A DNA stretch of 64,000 nucleotides from Paenibacillus tyrphae (GTDB lineage Bacteria > Bacillota > Bacilli > Paenibacillales > NBRC-103111). Each line of letters opens with the position of its first letter. Positions within the stretch are counted from its first letter, which is position 1. The notes under the pieces are model-generated. The model worked only from the letters and a program-made list of their open reading frames with translations. It ran no database searches and had not been told where the DNA came from. The translations under genes and the position numbers were made by a program. The stretch covers positions 84,441 through 148,440 of the forward strand of contig NZ_JNVM01000031.1 in the NCBI RefSeq assembly GCF_000722545.1, in the 5' to 3' direction. Positions 48,749-58,164 of the stretch are shown here, one piece after another.

Positions 48749-49650
48749 ACGAGTCATCCGGCATCCGAGAATACATTCGAGACATGGCTTCGCTCATAGA
48801 GCGGGAGCTGCAGCTGTCGATTCCGTCGCCGTGGGCGATTCCCGCCCCGCTTCGCGAGTCGATGATGTACTCCTTAATGGCCGGCGGCAAGCGGCTGCGG
48901 CCGATTCTGGTGCTGGCAGCGGCAGAATCGCTGGGCGGCAGCCCGGAAGCGGCTGTTCCCGCAGCGCTGGCCGTTGAGATGATCCACACGTATTCGCTTA
49001 TTCATGACGATCTTCCCGCCATGGACAACGACGATTTTCGGCGGGGCAAACCGACGAACCATAAGGTTTACGGCGAAGCGATGGCGATTCTGGCCGGGGA
49101 CGCTTTGCTGACCCATGCGTTCTATTCGGTCGTTCAATCTGCAAAGAAGCATAACATTCCGGCCGACCGTGTGGTCGACATCGTCGAAGAGCTGTCCCGG
49201 CTTTCCGGTGCCCCCGGCATGGTTGGAGGTCAAGCGGCGGACATGCTGGGAGAGCAGGGAGTCACGAAGCTGGAAGAGCTGGAGTATATCCATCTGCACA
49301 AGACGAGCGACTTGATCGTCTTTTCCTTGAAGGCCGGCGGCCGGATCGCCGGGGCGACTGAAACCCAGCTTGCCGCATTGGAGCGGTTCGGCACGTGCAT
49401 CGGGCTGGCGTTTCAAATCCAGGACGACGTGCTCGATCTGATCGGGGACGAAAGCAAGCTTGGCAAGCCCGTGCAGAGCGACGTCAAACAGCAGAAAGTG
49501 ACCTACCCTTATTTTATCGGGATTGAAGCGTCGATTGCGAAGGCCGGGGAGCTGACGCGCGAGGCGAAGCAAGCGATCCTGACGGCGGATTTCCCGCGCC
49601 CGGAGCGGCTGCTGGAGCTTGCGGATTATTTAATGAAGCGCGACCATTAG
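48745..49650 (+). CDS. ispA: Farnesyl diphosphate synthase (polyprenyl synthetase)
   Basis: A 301-residue enzyme that condenses isoprenyl diphosphates to farnesyl diphosphate. The two aspartate-rich motifs are visible, DDLPAMDND near residue 90 and QDDVLDL near residue 230, with the GGKRLRP motif upstream. The ATG overlaps xseB by 4 nt. It is followed by dxs, which makes the pathway precursor. Confidence 0.95.
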   Translation: MNESSGIREYIRDMASLIERELQLSIPSPWAIPAPLRESMMYSLMAGGKRLRPILVLAAAESLGGSPEAAVPAALAVEMIHTYSLIHDDLPAMDNDDFRRGKPTNHKVYGEAMAILAGDALLTHAFYSVVQSAKKHNIPADRVVDIVEELSRLSGAPGMVGGQAADMLGEQGVTKLEELEYIHLHKTSDLIVFSLKAGGRIAGATETQLAALERFGTCIGLAFQIQDDVLDLIGDESKLGKPVQSDVKQQKVTYPYFIGIEASIAKAGELTREAKQAILTADFPRPERLLELADYLMKRDH

Positions 49651-49703
49651 CGCTTGGACCGGTTCAGCCGCCCTTAGCGCAGCTGCTTTTGCGCCGGTCC
49701 CGT

Positions 49704-49732
49704 TTGAGCGCGTGACGGTCCTGTGCTATAAT
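49704..49732 (+). promoter_or_regulatory. Promoter of dxs
   Basis: TTGAGC at 49704-49709, a 17-bp spacer and an extended -10 (TGC before TATAAT at 49727-49732). Confidence 0.75.
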
Positions 49733-49842
49733 GGCATCGTATTCAAACACATTACATAGCCTATGCAATGAAGCGGATCGTTACCGACTCATACCTGCCA
49801 TTCGTTAGGCATACTCCAACTATGGAAAGCGAGGGAACAAGC

Positions 49843-51729
49843 GTGCTGCTCGATCACATTCATCAGCCTGAGGACTTGAAACGTCTGACTGTGGAACAGC
49901 TGGAGCAAGTGGCTGCGGAAACGAGACATTTTCTTGTCGAGAAGCTTTCGGTCACCGGCGGTCACCTCGCGCCCAACCTTGGCGTTGTCGAGTTAACGAT
50001 TGCTATGCACTATTTGTTCGACAGTCCGAAGGATAAATTTATTTTCGATGTCGGTCACCAGTCGTATGTTCACAAGATTCTGACCGGTCGAAAAGACAAG
50101 TTCGATACATTGCGCAAATATAAAGGCCTGTGCGGTTTCGTGAAACGTTCCGAAAGCGAGCATGACGTCTGGGAAGCCGGCCACAGCAGCACTTCGCTGT
50201 CCGCAGCGATGGGGATGGCTGTGGCCCGCGATTTGAAGGGCGAGAAGAACCGGATCGTTGCCATGATCGGTGACGGAGCGCTTACCGGCGGTATGGCTCT
50301 GGAAGCTCTGAATCATATCGGCCACGAGAAGCGGAAGCTGATGGTCATTCTGAACGACAACGAAATGTCCATCGCCCCCAACGTCGGAGCGCTCAGCCAC
50401 TATTTGGCGCGCATTCGTTCGGACCGGCACTATGTGAAGGTAAAGGAAGAATTCGAGCACCTGATCAAAAAGATTCCGGCCATCGGCGGTACCTTGGCGA
50501 AGACGGCGGAACGGGTGAAGGATTCGTTCAAATATTTGGTTGTCCCCGGCGTTTGGTTCGAAGAGCTCGGCTTTACGTATCTGGGGCCTGTGGACGGCCA
50601 CAACTTGCCGCTGCTGCTTGAAACCATGAAGCAAGCGGATAAAGTAAACGGGCCTGTCCTTGTACATGTGATCACAACCAAAGGCAAGGGCTATTCGCCG
50701 GCCGAGGCGGATTCCCACACATGGCACGGCATCAGCCCATACAAAATCGAATCCGGCCAAGTCCTCAAGACGGTTGGCCCTCCGATGTATACGGAAGTGT
50801 TCGGAAGCACGCTGATTGAGCTGGCGAAGCAGGACGAGCGCATTGTGGCGATTACCCCGGCAATGCCCGGCGGTTCGGGTCTGCTCGGCTTTGCCAAGGA
50901 ATTTCCCGGCCGGATGTTCGACGTAGGGATTGCGGAGCAGCATGCCGCTACGTTTTCCGCCGGTCTGGCTGAGGAAGGGTTGAAGCCGGTATTTGCCGTT
51001 TACTCGACCTTCCTGCAGCGAGCTTACGACCAGGTCGTACACGATATTTGCCGCGCCAACCTGAACGTTGTGTTCGCGATTGACCGCGCGGGTTTCGTCG
51101 GTCCGGACGGCGAGACGCATCAAGGGGTATACGATATGGCGTACTTGCGCAGTATCCCGAATATGGTACTGATGATGCCGAAGGACGAGAACGAGCTGCG
51201 TCATATGATGAAGACGGCTTTTGAGTATAACGAAGGCCCGATTGCTTACCGTTACCCCCGGATTAGCGGACTCGGGGTGCCGATGGACGAGACGCTCCAG
51301 CCGATTCCGATCGGCACCTGGGAAGTGCTCCGTCCGGGAAGCGATGCGGCGATTCTGGCTGTCGGCCCGATGATTCCGCTTGCTCTGGAAGCGGCCGAGG
51401 CGATGAGCAAGGAAGGCGTTCAAGTTCGCGTCATCAACGCGCGGTTTATCAAGCCGATGGACGAGGCAATGCTTCTCCAGCTCGCGAAAGAAGACATCCC
51501 GATCCTGACCCTGGAAGAAGGGGCGGAGCTCGGAGGCTTCGGCAGCGGCGTGCTGGAGCATTACTCGCAGCAAAATGTATACGGCCTGCGAATCAAAATT
51601 ATCGGCGTGCCGGATTATTTCGTCGAGCACGGCTCCGTCAAGGAACAGCGTAAAGAGGTCGGATTCACAGCCGAGCGGCTCGTATCGGAACTGCAGGCGC
51701 TCGTTCCGCGCAGACGGCAGCGGGCCTAA
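49843..51729 (+). CDS. dxs: 1-Deoxy-D-xylulose-5-phosphate synthase
   Basis: A 628-residue thiamine diphosphate enzyme that condenses pyruvate and glyceraldehyde 3-phosphate, the first step of the MEP isoprenoid pathway. GTG 49843 has GAGGGAA upstream and gives the standard N-terminus (LLDHIHQPEDLKRL); the frame to 49768 is longer by 25 residues. The ThDP motif GDGALTGGM and the transketolase motif near DRAGFVGPDGETHQG are complete. Confidence 0.96.
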   Translation: MLLDHIHQPEDLKRLTVEQLEQVAAETRHFLVEKLSVTGGHLAPNLGVVELTIAMHYLFDSPKDKFIFDVGHQSYVHKILTGRKDKFDTLRKYKGLCGFVKRSESEHDVWEAGHSSTSLSAAMGMAVARDLKGEKNRIVAMIGDGALTGGMALEALNHIGHEKRKLMVILNDNEMSIAPNVGALSHYLARIRSDRHYVKVKEEFEHLIKKIPAIGGTLAKTAERVKDSFKYLVVPGVWFEELGFTYLGPVDGHNLPLLLETMKQADKVNGPVLVHVITTKGKGYSPAEADSHTWHGISPYKIESGQVLKTVGPPMYTEVFGSTLIELAKQDERIVAITPAMPGGSGLLGFAKEFPGRMFDVGIAEQHAATFSAGLAEEGLKPVFAVYSTFLQRAYDQVVHDICRANLNVVFAIDRAGFVGPDGETHQGVYDMAYLRSIPNMVLMMPKDENELRHMMKTAFEYNEGPIAYRYPRISGLGVPMDETLQPIPIGTWEVLRPGSDAAILAVGPMIPLALEAAEAMSKEGVQVRVINARFIKPMDEAMLLQLAKEDIPILTLEEGAELGGFGSGVLEHYSQQNVYGLRIKIIGVPDYFVEHGSVKEQRKEVGFTAERLVSELQALVPRRRQRA

Positions 51730-51751
51730 CAATATGGAGTAGGAGCAATTC

Positions 51752-52588
51752 ATGGCTGGGGATAAAGCGGAAAAAGAACGACTCGATGTCCTGCTCGTCG
51801 AGCAGGGTTACTATGAAACAAGAGAAAAAGCCAAGGCGGCCATTATGGCCGGATTGGTGCTGGTTGACGACGTTCCGGTCGACAAGGCCGGGACGAAGAT
51901 TGCCCGCACGTCCCGGCTGATTGTCAAGGGTGCGGTGCATCCTTACGTCAGCCGCGGCGGGCTGAAGCTGGAGAAGGCGCTCAACGTGTTCGGCATCGAT
52001 CTGCAAGGCGTCACGATGCTGGATATCGGCGCTTCGACCGGGGGATTTACCGATTGCGCGCTGCAGAACGGGGTGGTTCACGTCTATGCGGTCGATGTCG
52101 GCTACAACCAGCTGGATTGGTCGCTGCGCAAGGACCCTAGGGTTAGCGTCATGGAGCGGACCAATTTCCGCTACATGCAGCCGGGCGACTTGAAGGGACC
52201 GGAGCCGGCATTTGCTTCGATCGACGTGTCCTTCATTTCTTTGAAGCTTATTTTGCCGCCGCTGAAGCAGCTGCTTGCGCCGCAAGGACAAGTCGTTGCT
52301 TTAATTAAGCCGCAATTCGAGGCGGGCCGGGAGAAGGTAGGCAAATCCGGCGTCGTCCGTGACCCCCGGGTCCATCAAGAGGTGTTGGAAGACATCCTCC
52401 GATTTGCCCAGGATATCGGTTATGCCATTCGGGGGTTGACCTACTCCCCGATCAAGGGCGGCGAGGGCAACATTGAATTTTTAGTACATCTTCTCCATAC
52501 GGACGAGCCCGGGTTGTCCGGTCCCGAACTGGACCGGTTGATCCGAGAGGTCACCCAAGAGTCGCAAAGCATGCAGAGCTCATCTTGA
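51752..52588 (+). CDS. tlyA: TlyA family rRNA methyltransferase / hemolysin
   Basis: A 278-residue protein with an N-terminal S4 RNA-binding domain (RLDVLLVEQGYYETREKAK) and a FtsJ-like methyltransferase domain with the SAM motif LDIGASTGGFTDCAL. Members 2'-O-methylate rRNA. It is YqxC in Bacillus. It lies 22 nt downstream of dxs and is followed by a terminator. Confidence 0.93.
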   Translation: MAGDKAEKERLDVLLVEQGYYETREKAKAAIMAGLVLVDDVPVDKAGTKIARTSRLIVKGAVHPYVSRGGLKLEKALNVFGIDLQGVTMLDIGASTGGFTDCALQNGVVHVYAVDVGYNQLDWSLRKDPRVSVMERTNFRYMQPGDLKGPEPAFASIDVSFISLKLILPPLKQLLAPQGQVVALIKPQFEAGREKVGKSGVVRDPRVHQEVLEDILRFAQDIGYAIRGLTYSPIKGGEGNIEFLVHLLHTDEPGLSGPELDRLIREVTQESQSMQSSS

Positions 52589-52603
52589 CGGATGAGTTTT
52601 TTT
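52577..52603 (+). terminator. Terminator after tlyA
   Basis: CTCATC pairs with GATGAG around a short loop, followed by T7. The tlyA stop is inside the hairpin. Confidence 0.85.
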
Positions 52604-52658
52604 GCCTTTATACAGGAATTTGGATGCGGTTTCTCGAATATTCCTTCGAGGTGATTCC

Positions 52659-53144
52659 ATGCAAAGCGGGGACGGCTTGATCGTGTTTTTGGTGGCGCTG
52701 GCACTGGGGGCATGGGTGTATTTTTACGCCCGGAGCAAGCTGAAGGAAGCCGTGGAGGACGAGCCTCCGTTCGAATTTCTCGCCGACACGAAGGTGCCGG
52801 AGGATGAAGCGACGGAGCTTCTTGAGGCGCGCGGCTATTCGGTCCTTAGCGGTAAGAAACGCATTCCCGTACACATCAAAGTCAACCGCAGCGAAACGCT
52901 TCAAAGCCGGCTGTTCGTTGATTACACAGTGGAGAAAAACGGCCGGTATTACATCGTCAAGACAGCAAAAGAGCGTAAACTGATGGAGAGGACCGGAAGC
53001 GGCGTCCGCGACCATCTGCTCGTGTATCAACTGCTATACCCGAAAACGGCAGGAGTATTATATGTAAATGTGCCTGAACAAACGGTGGACTGCTATGTGT
53101 TCGAACTGCAAGCCGAAGATGACGACGATACCGATACCCCATAA
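52659..53144 (+). CDS. Conserved hypothetical membrane-anchored protein
   Basis: A 161-residue protein from ATG 52659 with CGAGGTGATT upstream. An N-terminal transmembrane helix (LIVFLVALALGAWVYFYA) is followed by a soluble domain with the FVDYTVEKNGRYYIVKTAK segment and an acidic C-terminus. It lies between tlyA and argR in Paenibacillus-like genomes. No function is known to me; the soluble domain looks like a small nuclease-like or restriction-type fold, but this is uncertain. Confidence 0.75.
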   Translation: MQSGDGLIVFLVALALGAWVYFYARSKLKEAVEDEPPFEFLADTKVPEDEATELLEARGYSVLSGKKRIPVHIKVNRSETLQSRLFVDYTVEKNGRYYIVKTAKERKLMERTGSGVRDHLLVYQLLYPKTAGVLYVNVPEQTVDCYVFELQAEDDDDTDTP

Positions 53145-53158
53145 CCAGGGAGGAAGCC

Positions 53159-53608
53159 ATGAAAGGCCAACGACATGTTAGAATACGAGAAATCATCACC
53201 AACAACGAAATCGAAACGCAGGATGAGCTAGTCGAGCAGCTTCGCAAAGCGGGCTTTCATGTCACGCAGGCGACCATTTCCAGAGATATAAAGGAAATGC
53301 ATCTGATCAAAGTGCCATTAGACGACGGAAGGTATAAATATTCCATGCCGGCCGATCAGCGCTACAATCCACTGCAGCGTTTGCGGCGGGCGCTCAACGA
53401 CCATTTTGTGCATATTGACCATACCGAGAATCTCGTCGTGATCAAAAGCTTGCCGGGGACGGCAAATGCGATTGCGGCGCTCATTGACAGTCTGGAATGG
53501 AATGAGATTATGGGTACGATCAGCGGCGACGACACGATTCTGATCATTTGCCGAACCAAGGATCACAGTTCACATATCGTTAATCAAGTCTTGGGAATGC
53601 TCAGCTAA
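53159..53608 (+). CDS. argR: Arginine repressor ArgR/AhrC
   Basis: A 149-residue hexameric regulator of arginine metabolism. The N-terminal winged helix (QDELVEQLRKAGFHVTQATISRDIKEM) and the C-terminal oligomerisation and arginine-binding domain with GTANAIAALID and GTISGDDTILIIC are clear. It sits upstream of recN as in Bacillus. Confidence 0.96.
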   Translation: MKGQRHVRIREIITNNEIETQDELVEQLRKAGFHVTQATISRDIKEMHLIKVPLDDGRYKYSMPADQRYNPLQRLRRALNDHFVHIDHTENLVVIKSLPGTANAIAALIDSLEWNEIMGTISGDDTILIICRTKDHSSHIVNQVLGMLS

Positions 53609-53627
53609 TGTCAGAGAGGTGTAGCTT

Positions 53628-55328
53628 ATGCTGCTGGAACTATCCATTCGCCATCTGGCGGTTATCGAACATGTCGAATTGCATTGCAAAACCGGATTCC
53701 ACGTCTTGACGGGGGAAACGGGGGCGGGCAAATCGATTATCATTGACGCGCTCGGTCTGATTGCCGGGGGCCGAAGTTCTTCGGATCTGGTTCGCTACGG
53801 AAGCGATAAAGCGTCGATCGAAGCGCTGTATCAGATCGGGAAGGATCATCCCGTTTGGAATATTTTGTCCGGCGTGGGAATAGAAGCCGACCCGGAGGAG
53901 CATCTTATTATTCGCAGAGAAATAACGGCTCAAGGCAAGAGTACCAGCCGCGTGAACGGACAATTGGTCAACCGCGCAGTGCTTAGGGAAATGGGCGATT
54001 ATCTGGTCAATATTCACGGACAGCACGAGCATCAATCGTTGTTCCGGGTGGAGGAGCATATCCGGTGGCTCGACATGTTCGGTGAGCCGCAGATTTTGCC
54101 TGCCAAGCTTGCTTATCAGGAAGCGTACGATGTATACCAGGGAATCCGCAAGCAGCTTAAGGAGCTGCAGGAAACAAGCAAACAAGCGCTGCAAATGATG
54201 GATTTGTACCGGTTTCAGGTGGAGGAGATCCGTTCGGCCAAGCTGAAAGCGGGAGAAGACGAGGCGCTGGCCGATGAGAAACGAAAGCTGGTCAATGCGG
54301 AACGGCTGTTCCAGAACGCCTCCGACGCTTACGATCTGCTGTATGGGGGAAGCAAGGGATTGGATGCCGTCGGCCGCGCCGTCCAGAAGCTTCAGGATAT
54401 CGCCGCACTCGATCCCGCCAAGCTTCAGCCGCTGCTGGAGCAAGTGCAAGGAGCCTTTTATCAGCTGGAAGACGCGGCTTATCAGGTACGCGATTACCGC
54501 GACGAAGTGGAGTTTAACCCTTCCAGACTCGATTTTATCGAGCAAAGGCTGGATACGATTTCGTCGCTTCGCAGAAAATATGGAGAATCAGTTTCGGATA
54601 TTCTTGCTTATGTTGAAAAGATTGAAAAGGAACTGGACCTGATCGAGAACAAGGACGAAAAGCTTCAGCAGCTGCAAAAAGAAGAAGCGGTGGCCCTCGA
54701 ACAGGTACAGCGGCTGGCTTCGGTTCTGACCGAGCAACGTATGATCGTAGCGGACAAGCTCGCGGCGGAAATTGTGGCGGAGCTTCGCGAGCTGCAGATG
54801 GAGCGGACGCAGTTCCGGGTCCATTTTGCCGTGGATGGGGAGAAGAAGCTGACGCGCGAAGGCGCTGATCAGGTCGAGTTTCTCATTTCGGCCAATCCCG
54901 GAGAGCCGATGCGTGCGCTCAGCAAAATCGCTTCCGGTGGGGAAATCTCCCGCGTCATGCTGGCGCTGAAATCGATTTTTGCCCGGGTGGACAGCATTCC
55001 GGTAATGGTCTTCGATGAAGTGGATACCGGAGTAAGCGGGCGCGCGGCACAAGCGATAGCCGAGAAAATGTCCAGGCTATCCCGGAGCTGTCAAATCTTT
55101 TCCATTACGCATCTGCCGCAGGTTGCCTGCATGGCGGACGTGCATTACCGCATTCATAAAACGACGGATGGAGACCGCACTTATACGAATATTGACGACT
55201 TGAATACGGAAGAACGCATTCACGAGCTGGCCCGGATGCTGGGAGGCGTCGAAGTGACTGACAAAACGCTCCAGCACGCGCAGGAAATGATCGCGCTTGC
55301 CGATAACATGAAAGCGAAAATGAGCTAG
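53628..55328 (+). CDS. recN: DNA repair protein RecN
   Basis: A 566-residue SMC-like protein in double-strand break repair. Walker A is at residues 29-36 (GETGAGKS), the long coiled coil spans residues about 160-370, and the C-terminal ABC signature (SGGEISRVMLALKS) and Walker B (VMVFDEVDTGVSG) are visible. It follows argR by 19 nt. Confidence 0.97.
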   Translation: MLLELSIRHLAVIEHVELHCKTGFHVLTGETGAGKSIIIDALGLIAGGRSSSDLVRYGSDKASIEALYQIGKDHPVWNILSGVGIEADPEEHLIIRREITAQGKSTSRVNGQLVNRAVLREMGDYLVNIHGQHEHQSLFRVEEHIRWLDMFGEPQILPAKLAYQEAYDVYQGIRKQLKELQETSKQALQMMDLYRFQVEEIRSAKLKAGEDEALADEKRKLVNAERLFQNASDAYDLLYGGSKGLDAVGRAVQKLQDIAALDPAKLQPLLEQVQGAFYQLEDAAYQVRDYRDEVEFNPSRLDFIEQRLDTISSLRRKYGESVSDILAYVEKIEKELDLIENKDEKLQQLQKEEAVALEQVQRLASVLTEQRMIVADKLAAEIVAELRELQMERTQFRVHFAVDGEKKLTREGADQVEFLISANPGEPMRALSKIASGGEISRVMLALKSIFARVDSIPVMVFDEVDTGVSGRAAQAIAEKMSRLSRSCQIFSITHLPQVACMADVHYRIHKTTDGDRTYTNIDDLNTEERIHELARMLGGVEVTDKTLQHAQEMIALADNMKAKMS

Positions 55329-55459
55329 CCAAGGGAGCATTTTGGAGTTATAAAAGAAAAGGGCGGGGGTTACCTTAAAGGTACACAAACGGCGGTGCAG
55401 CCAGCTTTGAAGCCGGAAGTCGCAAGCCGCGTGCCGCTAAGCAAAGGAAGCAAGGGAGC

Positions 55460-56806
55460 GTGAGCGAATTGGGTTCCAACCATAGAAAAAGATTGATTGG
55501 ATTACTGCTCGTCCTCTTCGTTTGTTTGGGTAGCCTCACCACCCCTTTCCGCAGTTTTGCCTCATTCCCCGAGGAGCTCCGGCTTTTCACCGGACAGCAA
55601 ACCCAATTGAAGCTGGCGATGCCCGTCAGCGCGCAGGTAACGGTCAACCATCCGGAAGTGCTCAAGGTCAACGGCTCGGCAAGGCACTCATTCCAAGTGG
55701 ATCTTCATCATCCTATTGCACTTGAATCTTATCAAGCCGGACAAGCTGAAATGAAGCTGAAGCTATTCGGTAAAATTCCTTTCAAGACGGTGAAAGTCAA
55801 TGTCGTCCCTGATTTAAAAGTGATTCCCGGCGGTCAGACGATCGGCGTGAAGCTGAAATCGGCCGGGATTATGATTGTCGGGCATCATTTGGTTGCGATC
55901 GCGGATGACCGCAAAACGTCTCCGGGCGAAGAGGCCAAGGTGCAGCTCGGCGATCTCATCGTCAAAATGAACGGTAAAACCGTAAGCGACGTAAGCCGGG
56001 TAGCGGATCTCGTCAAAACGGCGGGAGAGGACAAAAAGCCGATTATGCTGACGATCCGCCGAGGAAACGAAACGCTCGACATTCCGATCACTCCAGCGTA
56101 TGATACCGTGGACAAGGCGTACAGGCTTGGGCTGTATATTCGCGATTCGGCCGCCGGGGTCGGAACGCTGACTTTCTATGCCCCCGATCAACGCGTATAC
56201 GGAGCGCTGGGCCACGTCATAACCGATATGGACACCCAAGTGCCGATCATGGTAGGCAACGGAGAAATCGTGCATTCGAACGTCACTTCGATATCGAAGA
56301 GCCAGAATGGTGAGCCGGGGGAGAAGCGCGCCCAGTTCTCCAAGGAAAGCAGAGCCATTGGTAATATTGAGAAAAATACGCAGTTCGGCATTTTCGGTAA
56401 AATGTTTGATACGCCAGGGCATAGCTACAGCGAGAAGGCATTGCCCGTCGCTTTCGCCGAAGAGGTGAAGGAAGGTCCTGCGCAGATTTATACGGTGGTT
56501 AACGGCCAGAAGGTCGAGAAATTCGATATCGAGGTCGTTCATGTGGCGAAGCAGGAATATCCGGCTACCAAAGGGATGGTAATCAAAATTACCGACTCCC
56601 GCTTGTTGGACAAGACCGGAGGCATCGTGCAGGGCATGAGCGGAAGCCCGATTATCCAGAATGGCAAAGTGATCGGAGCAGTTACTCACGTCTTCGTCAA
56701 TGACCCGACGAGCGGCTACGGATGCTTTATCGAATGGATGCTGCAGGATGCAGGCATTATGCTTCGTCCTTCCAATACGGGGACAACAGAACCGAAGGCC
56801 AGTTAA
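55460..56806 (+). CDS. spoIVB: SpoIVB signalling peptidase
   Basis: A 448-residue secreted serine peptidase made in the forespore, which activates pro-sigma-K processing through SpoIVFA. An N-terminal membrane/signal segment (LIGLLLVLFVCLGSL) precedes a PDZ domain (residues about 115-200) and the S55 peptidase domain. The catalytic Ser lies near residue 394 in GMSGSPIIQNG. Start GTG 55460 has AAGGGAGC upstream. A perfect terminator follows. Confidence 0.95.
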   Translation: MSELGSNHRKRLIGLLLVLFVCLGSLTTPFRSFASFPEELRLFTGQQTQLKLAMPVSAQVTVNHPEVLKVNGSARHSFQVDLHHPIALESYQAGQAEMKLKLFGKIPFKTVKVNVVPDLKVIPGGQTIGVKLKSAGIMIVGHHLVAIADDRKTSPGEEAKVQLGDLIVKMNGKTVSDVSRVADLVKTAGEDKKPIMLTIRRGNETLDIPITPAYDTVDKAYRLGLYIRDSAAGVGTLTFYAPDQRVYGALGHVITDMDTQVPIMVGNGEIVHSNVTSISKSQNGEPGEKRAQFSKESRAIGNIEKNTQFGIFGKMFDTPGHSYSEKALPVAFAEEVKEGPAQIYTVVNGQKVEKFDIEVVHVAKQEYPATKGMVIKITDSRLLDKTGGIVQGMSGSPIIQNGKVIGAVTHVFVNDPTSGYGCFIEWMLQDAGIMLRPSNTGTTEPKAS

Positions 56807-56825
56807 TGGCCTTCGGTTTTTTTGT
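56791..56825 (+). terminator. Terminator of spoIVB
   Basis: ACCGAAGGCCA pairs perfectly with TGGCCTTCGGT around a 5-nt loop and ends in T7. Confidence 0.95.
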
Positions 56826-56975
56826 GTGAAGTACGTAAATGTTTGCTCCGCTTTTTAGATTGTAGATACGTTATGTAGCATTTAATCGCTCTTTGTCGAA
56901 TGATGTATAATGGTGAAGTAAATTATTAATTATAAAATAAAAATCAGAAAAAATCCAGAAAAATAATATTCGACA

Positions 56976-57004
56976 GAAGGAATTTTAAAGTGCATGTCGA
57001 AATT
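56976..57004 (+). promoter_or_regulatory. Candidate sigma-H promoter of spo0A
   Basis: GAAGGAATT at 56976-56984 matches the sigma-H -35 pattern RnAGGAwww, and GTCGAAATT at 56996-57004 matches the -10 pattern RnnGAATww with one mismatch; the spacing is 11 nt. Bacillus spo0A is known to use a sigma-H promoter (Ps). Confidence 0.65.
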
Positions 57005-57061
57005 GTATTACAGGTAAATAATGCTAAAGCGAATTGCCGCAAATGAAGGAGGCGCTTACCG

Positions 57062-57862
57062 TTGCAAACCATTGAAGTTCTTTTAGCAGACGACAACCGA
57101 GAGTTTACTAATCTTCTTTCCGAATTCATCGATGATCAGGCCGATATGCAAGTGAGCGGTGTTGCTTACAATGGAAATGATGTGCTTCGTCTAATCGAGC
57201 AAGGCCCCCGAGTGCCGGACGTATTGATTTTGGACATTATTATGCCTCATCTGGACGGTCTTGGCGTGCTTGAGAAGCTGCGGGAGATGGATTTGAATCC
57301 GCAGCCGAAAATCATCATGCTCACCGCTTTCGGTCAAGAAAACATTACCCAAAAAGCTGTTCAGCTTGGCGCCTCGTATTACATTTTGAAACCGTTCGAT
57401 ATGGAAATTTTGACGAACCGGATTCGGCAGTTGATCGGCACAAGCCCAGCTGTGCCTGTGTCCTCTTCGTCGTCGCAGAAAGCGAACGTCGTTCAATTGC
57501 CGAAAGGCAAAAATCTGGATGCCAACATCACAACCATCATTCACGAAATCGGCGTGCCTGCTCATATTAAAGGTTACCAATATTTGCGTGAAGCGATCAC
57601 GATGGTATACAACAACATCGAAATTCTCGGTGCGATTACGAAGACGCTGTATCCGGCGATTGCCGAAAAGTACAAAACAACGCCAAGCCGCGTCGAGCGG
57701 GCAATCCGCCATGCGATCGAAGTCGCTTGGACACGAGGCAATATCGACAGCATCTCGCATTTGTTCGGCTATACGATTAATATCAGCAAGGCGAAGCCGA
57801 CGAATAGCGAATTTATCGCGATGGTTGCTGATAAGCTGCGGATTGAGCATAAGGTATCGTGA
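57062..57862 (+). CDS. spo0A: Sporulation master regulator Spo0A
   Basis: A 266-residue response regulator that starts sporulation. The receiver domain has acidic residues Asp10/Asp11, the phosphorylation site Asp58 (VLILDIIMPHLDG) and the conserved Lys in the YILKPFD segment. The C-terminal effector domain contains the DNA-binding motif TTPSRVERAIRHAIEVAW. Start TTG 57062 has AAGGAGGCG upstream. Length is normal. Order after spoIVB is conserved in all sporeformers. Confidence 0.98.
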   Translation: MQTIEVLLADDNREFTNLLSEFIDDQADMQVSGVAYNGNDVLRLIEQGPRVPDVLILDIIMPHLDGLGVLEKLREMDLNPQPKIIMLTAFGQENITQKAVQLGASYYILKPFDMEILTNRIRQLIGTSPAVPVSSSSSQKANVVQLPKGKNLDANITTIIHEIGVPAHIKGYQYLREAITMVYNNIEILGAITKTLYPAIAEKYKTTPSRVERAIRHAIEVAWTRGNIDSISHLFGYTINISKAKPTNSEFIAMVADKLRIEHKVS

Positions 57863-57880
57863 AATAAGTGAGCTTTCCTA

Positions 57881-57909
57881 CGTCGGGCCCTAATGGGCTC
57901 GGCGTTTTT
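57881..57909 (+). terminator. Terminator of spo0A
   Basis: CGTCGGGCCC pairs with GGGCTCGGCG (two G-T wobbles) around TAAT, followed by T5. Confidence 0.88.
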
Positions 57910-58003
57910 ATTTTTCGTGGAGTGCTATCCTTATGCGAACGAACATTCCCTAGTATGCCGCGGATTCCCAGTGTAGAATTACGGTATATACTGGAAAAGT
58001 AGC

Positions 58004-58162
58004 GTGAAACATTTACTGACTTTCATCGTGGCGCTTATGATTATTGTGATCAGTGGTTGGGGAGCGGCGACTGCTAAGGAAGCAGTCGCGCCGGCAAATG
58101 AATCAAGCACTCCTGCAGACTGGCTGTTTGATTTAAATACCGCACAATTAAAAGGAGTGTAG
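58004..58162 (+). CDS. Small secreted protein (52 residues)
   Basis: A frame from GTG 58004 with a signal-peptide-like N-terminus (KHLLTFIVALMIIVISGW) and a short mature part (TPADWLFDLNTAQLK). The ribosome site is weak (GGAAAAG). It ends 2 nt before the next gene, whose ribosome site lies inside it. It may be a leader peptide or a real exported peptide. Confidence 0.5.
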   Translation: MKHLLTFIVALMIIVISGWGAATAKEAVAPANESSTPADWLFDLNTAQLKGV

Positions 58163-58164
58163 AA

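Noticed and set aside
49993..51753. 586-codon minus-strand frame over dxs
   Set aside because: It is a shadow of dxs; no ribosome site and no known protein pattern.
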